A stretch of 37,600 nt of DNA from Wenzhouxiangella sp. (GTDB lineage: Bacteria > Pseudomonadota > Gammaproteobacteria > Xanthomonadales > Wenzhouxiangellaceae): the NCBI GenBank assembly GCA_007131235.1, contig SLQY01000110.1, forward strand, positions 1 to 37,600. Reading direction: 5' to 3'. The notes beneath the pieces were generated by a model that was given only the letters and a program-made list of their open reading frames with translations, was not told the origin of the DNA and searched no databases. The position numbers and the translations under genes were made by a program. Positions 1-7,059 of this stretch are shown here, piece by piece (within the stretch, counting starts at the first letter, position 1; every line of letters starts with the position of its first letter).

Positions 1-1
1 C

Positions 2-175
2 AACCCGCATGACAGCCAGCGCTTCGGCCTGGACAACGCGCCCAACGCCTGCAGCGACTGCCACGCTGACTTGAGCCCCAGCGAACTGGTCGCCACCATG
101 CGCCAATGGTGGCCGAACTACGATCCCCCAGATCCAACCGTAGTAACGCGGCAATCCAATAGCTTGCCGCGTTGA
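2..175 (+). CDS. C-terminal fragment of a multihaem c-type cytochrome (5' end outside window)
   Basis: An open frame enters from the left edge and stops at TGA, giving 57 residues. It contains NACSDCHADLSP, a CxxCH haem c attachment motif (Cys-Ser-Asp-Cys-His) that would covalently bind haem in the periplasm. The following segment (ELVATMRQWWPNY) resembles the tails of multihaem or 'doubled CxxCH'/TPR cytochromes, where a last CxxCH is followed by a short Trp-rich helix. Only one haem motif is visible, so haem number, family and electron partner cannot be given. The frame ends immediately before a GC-rich hairpin. Identification as a c-type haem protein tail is fairly safe; the family assignment is a guess. 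Confidence 0.6.
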   Translation, partial: NPHDSQRFGLDNAPNACSDCHADLSPSELVATMRQWWPNYDPPDPTVVTRQSNSLPR

Positions 176-177
176 TG

Positions 178-196
178 CCCGGCCGGAACGGCCGGG
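178..196 (+). terminator. GC-rich stem-loop just after the cytochrome gene
   Basis: CCCGGCC and GGCCGGG form a perfect 7-bp stem around a GGAAC loop, two bases after the stop codon. No T-run follows, so it is either a weak intrinsic terminator or an mRNA-stabilising 3' hairpin. Confidence 0.4.
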
Positions 197-240
197 ACCT
201 ATGAGCGAAGGCCTACACGGACATGCGCCGCAAATGCCGT

Positions 241-278
241 GCAACGAATACCGGAGGTGACCGTAGGTATTTCGTTGC
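241..278. repeat. Imperfect inverted repeat in the cytochrome/dnaE2 intergenic space
   Basis: GCAACGAATACC is followed 13 bases later by GGTATTTCGTTGC, its reverse complement apart from one extra T. A smaller CGG/CCG pair sits inside the loop. It lies between two convergent genes and could be a transcript-end structure or a small mobile palindrome. No other copy was noticed in the window. Confidence 0.45.
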
Positions 279-296
279 CGGGTTGATAAAACATCC

Positions 297-314
297 GGGC
301 CAGCCTGTTGGCCC
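297..314 (-). terminator. Stem-loop downstream of dnaE2
   Basis: GGGCCA-GCCTGT-TGGCCC forms a perfect 6-bp stem. Read on the minus strand it lies 19 bases past the dnaE2 stop and is followed after a short gap by GTTTTATC. This is a possible weak intrinsic terminator for dnaE2; the T-tract is poor. Confidence 0.35.
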
Positions 315-332
315 AGGCAAAGCAGTGATTGA

Positions 333-3300
333 TTAGCAAAAATCCCGAGAGCCTGCTTCCAGCCGGGCCAGTCGATGGTCTTCGCTTTCGATACGTCGGG
401 CGACCAGGTGCTGGGTGCCGTTGGCATTCTGCAGAGTGCCTGCCACGCGCAGGATATGGCCGGAAAGCACGGCGCGTCGGTAGCGCTCGACCAGCTTGGG
501 CCAGACGATGACGTTGATGATGCCGGTCTCGTCTTCCAATGACAGAAAAACCACGCCGGAAGCGGTGCCGGGGCGCTGGCGATGGGTGACCAGGCCGGCG
601 GCTTCGATCCGCGTGCCGTCGGCGATGTCTTTCAGGTCGCGAGCCCGGCGCAGGCGGGGACTGAGCTGACGGCGCAGCAGTTTCAGTGGATGCTGATCCA
701 GGCTCAGGCCCAGGCTGGCATAGTCATCGAGCAGGTTGTCGGACGCGCTGGGCGGGCGGATGCTGAGGCGCGGCTCGGCGATGGCCGCAGGTGCCAACAA
801 ATCCTTCTGCGCGCGCGCCGCCATCGCTTCCCAGCGGGCCCGGTTGCGATGTCCGGCCAGCCCTTTCAGGGCTCCGGCCTCGGCCAGGGCGCGCACCTGA
901 CCCTTGTCCAGCCCGGCCCGTTCGGCCAGATCCTGCACATCACGAAAATCCCGCTCGGCACGGGCGGCGACAATGCGACCGGCAGCGGCCTCGTCGAAGC
1001 TCTTGACCATGCGCAGGCCAAGGCGGATTTTCGAGGAACAAGGATCAAGGAGCAAGGAGCAAGGTTCAGAATGCTTTCTTTCCCTTGTTCCTTGTTCCTT
1101 GTTCCTTGTTCCTTTTGTTTTTCCCGGAAACCGGAAACCGTCTTTCCCCTCCTCCAGAGAGGAGTCCCACCCACTAACCCGCACATCCACCGGCAGCACC
1201 TTGATCCCGTGCCGCTTGACGTCATTGATGATCTGGGCCGGAGCGTAGAAGCCCATCGGTTGGCTGTTGAGCAGGCCGCAGGCGAATTCGGCCGGGTGGT
1301 GACATTTCAGCCAGGCCGAAAAATAGGTCAACAGGGCGAAACTGGCGGCGTGTGATTCCGGGAAACCGTAGTCGCCAAAGCCCTGGATCTGGCTGTAGAT
1401 GCGCTCGGCAAACTCAATCGTGTAGCCGCGCGCGAGCATGCCGTCGATGAGTCTTTCGCGAAATGGCTCCAGTCCGCCGCGGCGCTTCCAGGCGGCCATG
1501 GCGCGGCGAAGCTGGTCGGCTTCGCCGGGTGTGAAACCGGCCGCGGCCATGGCGATTTGCATCACCTGCTCCTGGAAGATCGGCACGCCCAGGGTACGCT
1601 TGAGCACGCCTTCCAGGGCCGGCGAGGGGTAGCTGACTTTGTCCGGCTGCTCGCGCCGTTCCAGGTAGGGGTGAACCATGTCGCCCTGGATCGGCCCGGG
1701 CCGGACAATTGCCACCTCCACCACCAGGTCGTAAAAGCAGCGCGGCTTGAGCCGGGGCAGCATCGCCATCTGCGCCCGCGACTCGACCTGGAACACGCCG
1801 ATGGCATCGCCGCGGCAGAGCATGTCGTAGGTCGCAGGATCTTCGCGGGGAATAGAAGCAAGGTTCAAGGAGCAAGGTTCAAGGTTCAAGGAGCAAGGTT
1901 CAAGGTTCAAGGGGGAATCTGCCTCGCCCGGCCGATTTTGTGCTCCCGTACTGTCTTTCCTTGCTCCTTGTGCCTTGTTCCTTGAACCTTCATTGACATA
2001 GTCAATGGTCTTGCGAATCACGGTCAGCATCCCCAGCGCCAGACAATCCACCTTCAGCAATCCCAGCGTCTCCAGGTCGTCCTTGTCCCACTGGATGATG
2101 GTGCGATCGGCCATGGCGGCGTTTTCGACCGGGACCAGGTGGTGCAGGGGGGTATCGGAGATCACCATGCCGCCGACATGCTGTGACAGGTGGCGGGGCA
2201 GGCCGACCAGCCGGGTCGTCAGGGCCATGAGCTGGCGGGTCGCGGCGGCATTGGGGTCGAAGCCGCATTCGGCCAGGCGCTCGGGCCAGACCTCGGGCCG
2301 GTCCCACCAGGCCAGCGAGGCGGTCAGGCGATTCATCCGCTCCGGTGCCAGGCCCAGGGCGCGACCGACGTCTTTCAGTGCACTCTTGGGGCGATAGCAG
2401 ATCACGGTGGCAGCCAGGGCAGCGCGCTCGCGGCCGTACTTGTCGTAGATGTACTGCAGCACTTCTTCGCGACGCTCGTGCTCGAAGTCGACATCGATAT
2501 CGGGCGGTTCGTTGCGCTCTTTCGATATGAAGCGCTCGAACAGCAGCTGCTGCTTGGAAGGATCGACCTCGGTAACGCCCAGGCAATAGCACACCGCCGA
2601 GTTGGCCGCCGAGCCGCGGCCCTGGCAGAGGATGCCACGCGAGCGGGCAAATCTGACCACATCGTGCACGGTCAGGAAAAAGGCTTCCACGCCCATCTCC
2701 TCGATCAGCTTCAGTTCGCGGGCCACCAGGGCGCGAATCGATGCCGATGGCGAGTCGCCGTAGCGCCGATGGAGCCCTTCCATGGTCAGGCGGCGCAGGT
2801 GCTGGGCCGGAGTCAGTGGGGCAGGGGCCAGTTCGCGTGGATAGCGGTACTCAAGCCGGTCCAGGGAGAAGTCGCAGCGTTCGGCTATTGCTATCGTTTC
2901 ATCCAGCCAGCCGGGTGGGTACAGCCTGGTCAGCGTGTCGACAGGGCGCAGGTGGCGCTCGCCATTGGCGGCCAGGGCCAGTCCGCATGTGGCCAGCGGC
3001 TTGTTTTCATCCAGGGCGGTCAGCACGTCCAGCAGGGGCCGATGCGCTCGGGTTGGCATGCGGGCATCACCGCAGGCCAGGCACGGGATGTTCAGGGACT
3101 GGCCCAGTGCGTCCAGTTCCCGAAACCAGGCGCTTTCGCCGGGCTGCAGTAACCGGGTGGCACCCAGCCAGAGACGGGTGCCGAACAGGTGCTTGAGATG
3201 CCGGCCGGTGGGTCGGTGGTCCGGGGGCGATGCTTGGTGGTCAGTGGCTGGGGGTGCCGTGGTTTCCGACCACCGCCGCTCTGGCTTCCAGATCACCAGC

Positions 3301-3656
3301 ACGGCGTCCAGCTCCTGCTCCAGATCCTTGAGCATGACCCGGTAGCTGCCCTTGACCGAGCGTCGCCGGGCCGTGGTGATCAGGCGGCATAGCTGGGTAT
3401 AAGCAGTCTGGCTTGGCGCAAGCAGGACAAGATGCGGGCCTTCCTCGACAAAGAGCTCGGTGCCGACAATCAGCTTGAAGCCCAGGTCGCGGGCGGTTTC
3501 GTGGGCCCGGATCACGCCGGCCATGGAACATTCGTCGGTCAGGGCAAGGGCGCGATAGCCCAGGGCCGCGGCACGCTTGACCAGCTCGGCCGGCATGGCC
3601 GCCGAGCGGCGAAAGCTGAACGCGCTCAAGGCATGCAGTTCGGCATACTGGGGCAT
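333..3656 (-). CDS. dnaE2: Error-prone DNA polymerase III alpha subunit DnaE2 (with in-frame repeat insertions)
   Basis: C-family translesion polymerase used in SOS-induced mutagenesis. The order is an N-terminal PHP domain (YAELHALSAFSF, TDECSMAG), a polymerase core with the catalytic PDIDVDF motif (Asp386, Asp388, Asp390), the FQVESRAQM and FPESHAASFA motifs, and a C-terminal OB fold (about residues 1000-1090). It is 1107 residues; relatives are usually about 1020-1080. The excess sits in low-complexity segments near residues 122-150, 553-600 and 843-874, translated from palindromic heptad repeats without breaking the frame. The ATG start gives the standard N-terminus (MPQYAELH). A LexA-like box and a TATAAT lie directly upstream. 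DnaE2 usually works with ImuA and ImuB; neither is adjacent here. The core motifs look intact, so I call it a gene, but activity of the repeat-bearing protein is unproven. Confidence 0.95.
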   Translation of the reverse strand: MPQYAELHALSAFSFRRSAAMPAELVKRAAALGYRALALTDECSMAGVIRAHETARDLGFKLIVGTELFVEEGPHLVLLAPSQTAYTQLCRLITTARRRSVKGSYRVMLKDLEQELDAVLVIWKPERRWSETTAPPATDHQASPPDHRPTGRHLKHLFGTRLWLGATRLLQPGESAWFRELDALGQSLNIPCLACGDARMPTRAHRPLLDVLTALDENKPLATCGLALAANGERHLRPVDTLTRLYPPGWLDETIAIAERCDFSLDRLEYRYPRELAPAPLTPAQHLRRLTMEGLHRRYGDSPSASIRALVARELKLIEEMGVEAFFLTVHDVVRFARSRGILCQGRGSAANSAVCYCLGVTEVDPSKQQLLFERFISKERNEPPDIDVDFEHERREEVLQYIYDKYGRERAALAATVICYRPKSALKDVGRALGLAPERMNRLTASLAWWDRPEVWPERLAECGFDPNAAATRQLMALTTRLVGLPRHLSQHVGGMVISDTPLHHLVPVENAAMADRTIIQWDKDDLETLGLLKVDCLALGMLTVIRKTIDYVNEGSRNKAQGARKDSTGAQNRPGEADSPLNLEPCSLNLEPCSLNLASIPREDPATYDMLCRGDAIGVFQVESRAQMAMLPRLKPRCFYDLVVEVAIVRPGPIQGDMVHPYLERREQPDKVSYPSPALEGVLKRTLGVPIFQEQVMQIAMAAAGFTPGEADQLRRAMAAWKRRGGLEPFRERLIDGMLARGYTIEFAERIYSQIQGFGDYGFPESHAASFALLTYFSAWLKCHHPAEFACGLLNSQPMGFYAPAQIINDVKRHGIKVLPVDVRVSGWDSSLEEGKDGFRFPGKTKGTRNKEQGTRERKHSEPCSLLLDPCSSKIRLGLRMVKSFDEAAAGRIVAARAERDFRDVQDLAERAGLDKGQVRALAEAGALKGLAGHRNRARWEAMAARAQKDLLAPAAIAEPRLSIRPPSASDNLLDDYASLGLSLDQHPLKLLRRQLSPRLRRARDLKDIADGTRIEAAGLVTHRQRPGTASGVVFLSLEDETGIINVIVWPKLVERYRRAVLSGHILRVAGTLQNANGTQHLVARRIESEDHRLARLEAGSRDFC
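1035..1140. repeat. Palindromic 7-bp-unit repeat, element A, inside dnaE2
   Basis: One arm carries heptads of the type GGAACAA, GGATCAA, GGAGCAA and GGTTC. The other carries about four TTGTTCC-type units (around 1082-1113). The arms are largely complementary, with a short AT-rich centre (GAATGCTTTCTTT). Two tandem GGAAACC units (1126-1139) flank it, again with 7-bp period. On the dnaE2 coding strand it reads as a peptide containing GTRNKEQGTR and EPCSLLLDPCS, inserted before the conserved IRLGLRMVKSF block. Confidence 0.85.
1855..1991. repeat. Palindromic 7-bp-unit repeat, element B, inside dnaE2
   Basis: The left arm is seven clean heptads (1862-1910) in the order GGTTCAA, GGAGCAA, GGTTCAA, GGTTCAA, GGAGCAA, GGTTCAA, GGTTCAA. 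The right arm (1959-1990) is CCTTGCT, CCTTGTG, CCTTGTT, CCTTGAA, CCTT, approximately its reverse complement. About 48 bases of non-repetitive DNA separate the arms. On the dnaE2 strand the left arm reads LNLEPCS twice and runs straight into the conserved LASIPREDP motif. Confidence 0.9.
3212..3277. repeat. Degenerate palindromic repeat, element C, inside dnaE2
   Basis: GTCGGTGGTC (3212-3221) and GACCACCGCC (3268-3277) are near reverse complements (8 of 10), and related GGTGGTC and CAGTGGC words at roughly 7-base steps lie between them. The segment translates into a Pro/His/Asp-rich stretch (TAPPATDHQASPPDHRPT) with no obvious counterpart in usual DnaE2 sequences. It is weaker than elements A and B and is assigned to the same class by architecture only. 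Confidence 0.5.
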
Positions 3657-3661
3657 ACCGC

Positions 3662-3667
3662 ATTATA
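3662..3667 (-). promoter_or_regulatory. TATAAT -10 element of dnaE2; predicts a leaderless mRNA
   Basis: A perfect TATAAT hexamer lies on the minus strand with only five bases (GCGGT) between it and the ATG. Transcription would begin at or next to the start codon. No Shine-Dalgarno sequence is visible. No good -35 was found at 17 bases spacing, so this is a -10-dependent call. Confidence 0.55.
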
Positions 3668-3682
3668 TGTATAAAAATACAG
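3667..3682 (-). promoter_or_regulatory. LexA-like SOS box upstream of dnaE2
   Basis: On the minus strand the site reads CTGTATTTTTATACAT. It matches the gammaproteobacterial LexA consensus CTGT-N8-ACAG at seven of the eight fixed bases, with an AT-rich centre. It ends about ten bases before the dnaE2 start codon and overlaps the -10 hexamer by one base, so a bound repressor should block transcription. SOS control of dnaE2 is established in other bacteria. Confidence 0.75.
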
Positions 3683-3818
3683 TTTTCGTGACGGATGTTC
3701 GAATGCCCCGATTGTCCCGGCCCGAATTCCCTTCTTCCCTGTCACTGCCTACGCGCCATAGAACAGCATCCCGGCCTGTGGCAAACTAAGGTCTTGATTT
3801 TTCCCGTGTGAGTCCGTC

Positions 3819-4409
3819 TTGAACCAACCTGATCCGACCCTTCAAGGTGACGTTACCCAGCTGTTGTCCGAACTGAAGGACTCGCCGGATCTGATGGACC
3901 ATATTCTGCCGCTGATCTACGATGATCTGCGTCAGGTGGCGCGTTGTCAGCAGGCCCGGCTGGGCGCGAGCCCAACGCTGCAAACGACCGAGCTGGTCCA
4001 TGAGGCCTTCATCAAGCTGCGCCAGGCATCGGGTCAGCCGATCCATAATCGATTGCACCTGAAGCGCCTGTCCTACCTGGCCATTCGCCAGCTGATTGTC
4101 GATCATGCCCGCGGCAAGATGGCTGCCAAGCGGGGCGCTGGCCAGGCCGCTGAAACCCTGGAAGACCACCTGGTGGCTGATGTGGAGAGCCAGCCCGAGG
4201 AGTCGGTACTGATGGTCAACGACGCCCTGGAGCGTCTCGAGCAGACTTCACCTGAGCTTGCCGAAGTCGTGATCGCCCGGTTTTTCGGCGGCTATACGGC
4301 CGAAGAGATCAGCGAGATGCAGGATATATCGGTGCGCACCGTGCAGCGCTACTGGGAACGGGCGCGGGCCTGGTTGCTGATGGACATGCAAGAGCAGAAT
4401 GACGCCTGA
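3819..4409 (+). CDS. ECF-type RNA polymerase sigma factor, kinase-associated (ECF43-like)
   Basis: A 196-residue sigma-70 family protein with regions sigma2 (about residues 25-95; LVHEAFIKL, AIRQLIVDHAR) and sigma4 (about 130-190; VIARFFGGYTAEEISEMQDISVRTVQRYWERARAWL, a helix-turn-helix for -35 recognition). It redirects RNA polymerase to a small regulon. The start is TTG; an in-frame TGA eight codons upstream and the family N-terminus leave no better start, and the ribosome site is poor. It overlaps the next gene, a Ser/Thr kinase, by 11 bases. No anti-sigma gene is nearby. ECF43-type sigmas (EcfK of Xanthomonas citri, EcfP of Vibrio parahaemolyticus) are switched on by threonine phosphorylation by a linked kinase; the SPTLQTTELVHE segment (Thr53, Thr56, Thr57) is the matching region here. 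The ECF subgroup is inferred. Confidence 0.88.
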   Translation: MNQPDPTLQGDVTQLLSELKDSPDLMDHILPLIYDDLRQVARCQQARLGASPTLQTTELVHEAFIKLRQASGQPIHNRLHLKRLSYLAIRQLIVDHARGKMAAKRGAGQAAETLEDHLVADVESQPEESVLMVNDALERLEQTSPELAEVVIARFFGGYTAEEISEMQDISVRTVQRYWERARAWLLMDMQEQNDA

Positions 4410-7059
4410 GAGCGGAACACGGCGTCCACGCGGTGGCCGGCTGACGCCGCGCCGACGCAAGATGCTGGATCGTCTGCTTGACCAGGCCCTGGAGCAACCG
4501 GTCGAGGCCAGGGAGGATTTTGTCGCGCGCTGCGTGCAACGTGCGCCGCACCTGGGTTTCTGGTTGCAACGCCTGGTCATGGCCAGTGCCGAGCCAACCG
4601 GCTTCATAGATCACTCGGCCCGGCACCTGGCTGCCGACGCGCTGGCAGCCCGCAGTGACATATTCCCTCGCACGCTGGTACGCGGCACCCGCCTGGGCCC
4701 GTGGCGCATCATCGCGCGGATCGGGACTGGCGGCATGGGCGAGGTCTACCAGGCCGAGCGCGCCGACGGTGCCTTCGAAATGACCGTCGCGATCAAGCTG
4801 ATTCGTTCACGCAAGGAGAATCTTGCCCGTCTGCTCGAGAGCGAGCGCCAGCTCATGGCCCGCCTCAATCACGGCTCCATTGCACGTCTTATTGACGGTG
4901 GCCTGGCCGACGACGAGCGGCCTTACCTGGTGATGGAGTGGGTTGACGGACGCACGCTGGGCGAATGGGCGCAGGGTAATGACATCCCAGCCGAGCGTTT
5001 CCTGGATGTATTCGCCGAGACCTGTGAGGCAGTAGCCTTCGCCCATCGCAGCCTGGTTGTGCACGGCGATATCAAGCCAGCCAACCTGGCGGTGTCCAGG
5101 GATGGCCAGGTCAAACTGCTGGACTTTGGTGTCGCCCAGTTGCTCGATGTCGATCAGGCCGAGCTTTCGCCCAGCGCCCTGACGCCTGGTTTTGCGGCAC
5201 CGGAGCAGATCGAGCGGGGTGAAGTTTCAACCGCCAGCGATATTTACAGCCTGGGTGCGCTGCTGCACTGGATGTTGTTTGGCAAGGCCCCCAACCAGGA
5301 TCAGCCCCGCCCCGGACTGCGCACTGCCTGGCGTGAGTATCGTCGCGTATCAGACCTGCTGGCAATCGCCGACAAGGCGATGGCGACTGATCCGGAGCAG
5401 CGCTATGCCACGGTCAATGCGCTGCTTCTGGAGTTGCATCGGCTGCGTGATGGAAGGCCGGTCAAGGCGCGCAGGTTGTCGGTGGTGGATCGTACGCTGC
5501 TGTGGGTTCGTCGGCGTAAACTGGCCGCAGGACTGGGCGGGCTGGCTACCTTGGCGATTGTGGTCGGTATCAGCGTGGTGCTGTGGCAGGCCCGGATCGT
5601 GGCCCAGGAGCGCGATGTGGCGCGGCATGAGGCAGCCGTATCACTGGCGGTCAAGGACCACCTGATCCAGCTGTTTCGTGAAGCGACCAGCCTGAATCCG
5701 GATGGTGACCAGATGACCGCGCGTCAGCTGCTCGACGAAACCGCGGAGGTTGCTGCCCGGCGCTTGCATGGTGATCCGGAGGCGCGGGCGCAGGTGCAGC
5801 TGGCGATTGCAGAACTGCTGATCAGCATGGATGATTACGCGCGTGCCGATCCGCTCTTGCAGCAGATCCTGGAAGACGTGGACGAGACCTTTTCTTCCGC
5901 GCTCAGGGCCAAGTTGTACCGTAACCTGGCCCTGGTCCTGCACCGTCGAGGTGACATCGGTCGCGGTTTGCTGATGGCAGACCAGGCCGTGAACATGATC
6001 GAGCGCTTTTCCGGCGATCACCGCGAACGTCTGTCCGATGCGCTGCAGATGCGCGCCCGACTGCGCCGCGAACACGGCAACTGGGAGGGCGCGGTGATGG
6101 ACTTGCACAGGGCCCGCTTGCTGGCCCTGGCAGCCACCGAGGTAGCCAGCCCGGTGCAGGCTCGCGCCGAGGCCAACCTGGCAGCGACTTACCTGTCGCG
6201 GGGCGACTTCGAGGCTGCTGTTCGCCACATGGAAGCGGCCGATGTGCTGTGGAATGAACTGGGGCGCAAGGAGTCCCCCGACGCCCTGGTCAATCAGTAC
6301 AACCTTGCCCTGGTGCTGGACCGGCTTGGCCGCATCGATGAAGCCGAGCGACGTTTTCGGTCCAATATTGCCACGCGCGAAAACCGCCTCGGGCCGTCCG
6401 GGGCGCTGGGTGCCGCCAAGCTGCAGCTGGGCCGCTTACTGACCGTGCGCGGCGTTTTCGAGGAGGCTGAGGCGCTGATGCAAGACGCCCAGGGCATGAT
6501 GAGGCGCTTTGTCGGTGAGCAGTCTCCGGACTATGCCAGCACCTACTTTGGCCTGGGCGAACTGGCCCGTGCGCGCGGTCACTCCGATCATGCCCTTGCT
6601 CACTTTGCTGCAGCCGAGGCGGTTTTTGCAGAGGCAGCCGGGCAGCGTCATTTGCACACGCTGATGGCCAGGAGTGAGCAGCTTGGCGTGGCGGTCGAGG
6701 CGGGACGCATCGAGAGCGAGCAGCCATTCGATGAGCTGTTCGACCTGTTGGACGAGTTCGGTGCCGCCGGCAATGCCCTGCGCGCTCAACTCCACTGTGA
6801 GCGCGCTCGCTGGCGCCTGGACCAGCAGCGACACGAGCTGGCACGGAACGATGCGACGCAGTGCCACGCCCTGCGCGAGGCCATGGGTTTGGGTGGCTGG
6901 CGACTGCTGGAGGCGCATGCCCTGGCCCAATTGGCAGGGTTCAGGGCCGGCAATGAACTGGCCGGCGAACAGCTTGCATCTGTGCTTGAGCGGCTGGCGT
7001 CGCAAATGTCGCCACAGCATCAGCGGTTGCGCTGGTTGCTGGATCAGGCGGAGCGCTGA
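4399..7059 (+). CDS. Membrane Ser/Thr protein kinase with periplasmic TPR domain
   Basis: An 886-residue Hanks-type kinase. Visible motifs are the glycine loop GTGGMGEVY (residues 110-117), Lys133 in VAIKLI, the catalytic loop HGDIKPAN (222-229, Asp224), DFG (242-244) and the activation-segment end APEQ (267-270). The residue before the catalytic Asp is Gly rather than Arg (non-RD), common in this bacterial subfamily. A single membrane helix (about 376-396, after RRRK) places the kinase inside and about 490 residues outside. The outer part is helical, with TPR-like repeats from about residue 410 (ALVNQYNLALVLDRLGRIDEAE is typical), likely a ligand- or protein-binding sensor. It is translationally coupled to the sigma gene before it and abuts the channel gene after it. 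The inferred role is phosphorylation of the partner sigma factor. Confidence 0.92.
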   Translation: MTPESGTRRPRGGRLTPRRRKMLDRLLDQALEQPVEAREDFVARCVQRAPHLGFWLQRLVMASAEPTGFIDHSARHLAADALAARSDIFPRTLVRGTRLGPWRIIARIGTGGMGEVYQAERADGAFEMTVAIKLIRSRKENLARLLESERQLMARLNHGSIARLIDGGLADDERPYLVMEWVDGRTLGEWAQGNDIPAERFLDVFAETCEAVAFAHRSLVVHGDIKPANLAVSRDGQVKLLDFGVAQLLDVDQAELSPSALTPGFAAPEQIERGEVSTASDIYSLGALLHWMLFGKAPNQDQPRPGLRTAWREYRRVSDLLAIADKAMATDPEQRYATVNALLLELHRLRDGRPVKARRLSVVDRTLLWVRRRKLAAGLGGLATLAIVVGISVVLWQARIVAQERDVARHEAAVSLAVKDHLIQLFREATSLNPDGDQMTARQLLDETAEVAARRLHGDPEARAQVQLAIAELLISMDDYARADPLLQQILEDVDETFSSALRAKLYRNLALVLHRRGDIGRGLLMADQAVNMIERFSGDHRERLSDALQMRARLRREHGNWEGAVMDLHRARLLALAATEVASPVQARAEANLAATYLSRGDFEAAVRHMEAADVLWNELGRKESPDALVNQYNLALVLDRLGRIDEAERRFRSNIATRENRLGPSGALGAAKLQLGRLLTVRGVFEEAEALMQDAQGMMRRFVGEQSPDYASTYFGLGELARARGHSDHALAHFAAAEAVFAEAAGQRHLHTLMARSEQLGVAVEAGRIESEQPFDELFDLLDEFGAAGNALRAQLHCERARWRLDQQRHELARNDATQCHALREAMGLGGWRLLEAHALAQLAGFRAGNELAGEQLASVLERLASQMSPQHQRLRWLLDQAER

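Noticed and set aside
866-1225. Open frames running across the heptad repeats on both strands (for example one giving KEQGTRNKEQG)
   Set aside because: They are by-products of a repeat that lacks stop codons in most frames; only the dnaE2 frame shows conserved protein sequence on both sides.
5062-5085. HGD instead of HRD in the kinase catalytic loop as sign of a dead kinase
   Set aside because: The catalytic Asp, Lys, Asn and DFG are all present; non-RD loops are common in active bacterial kinases.
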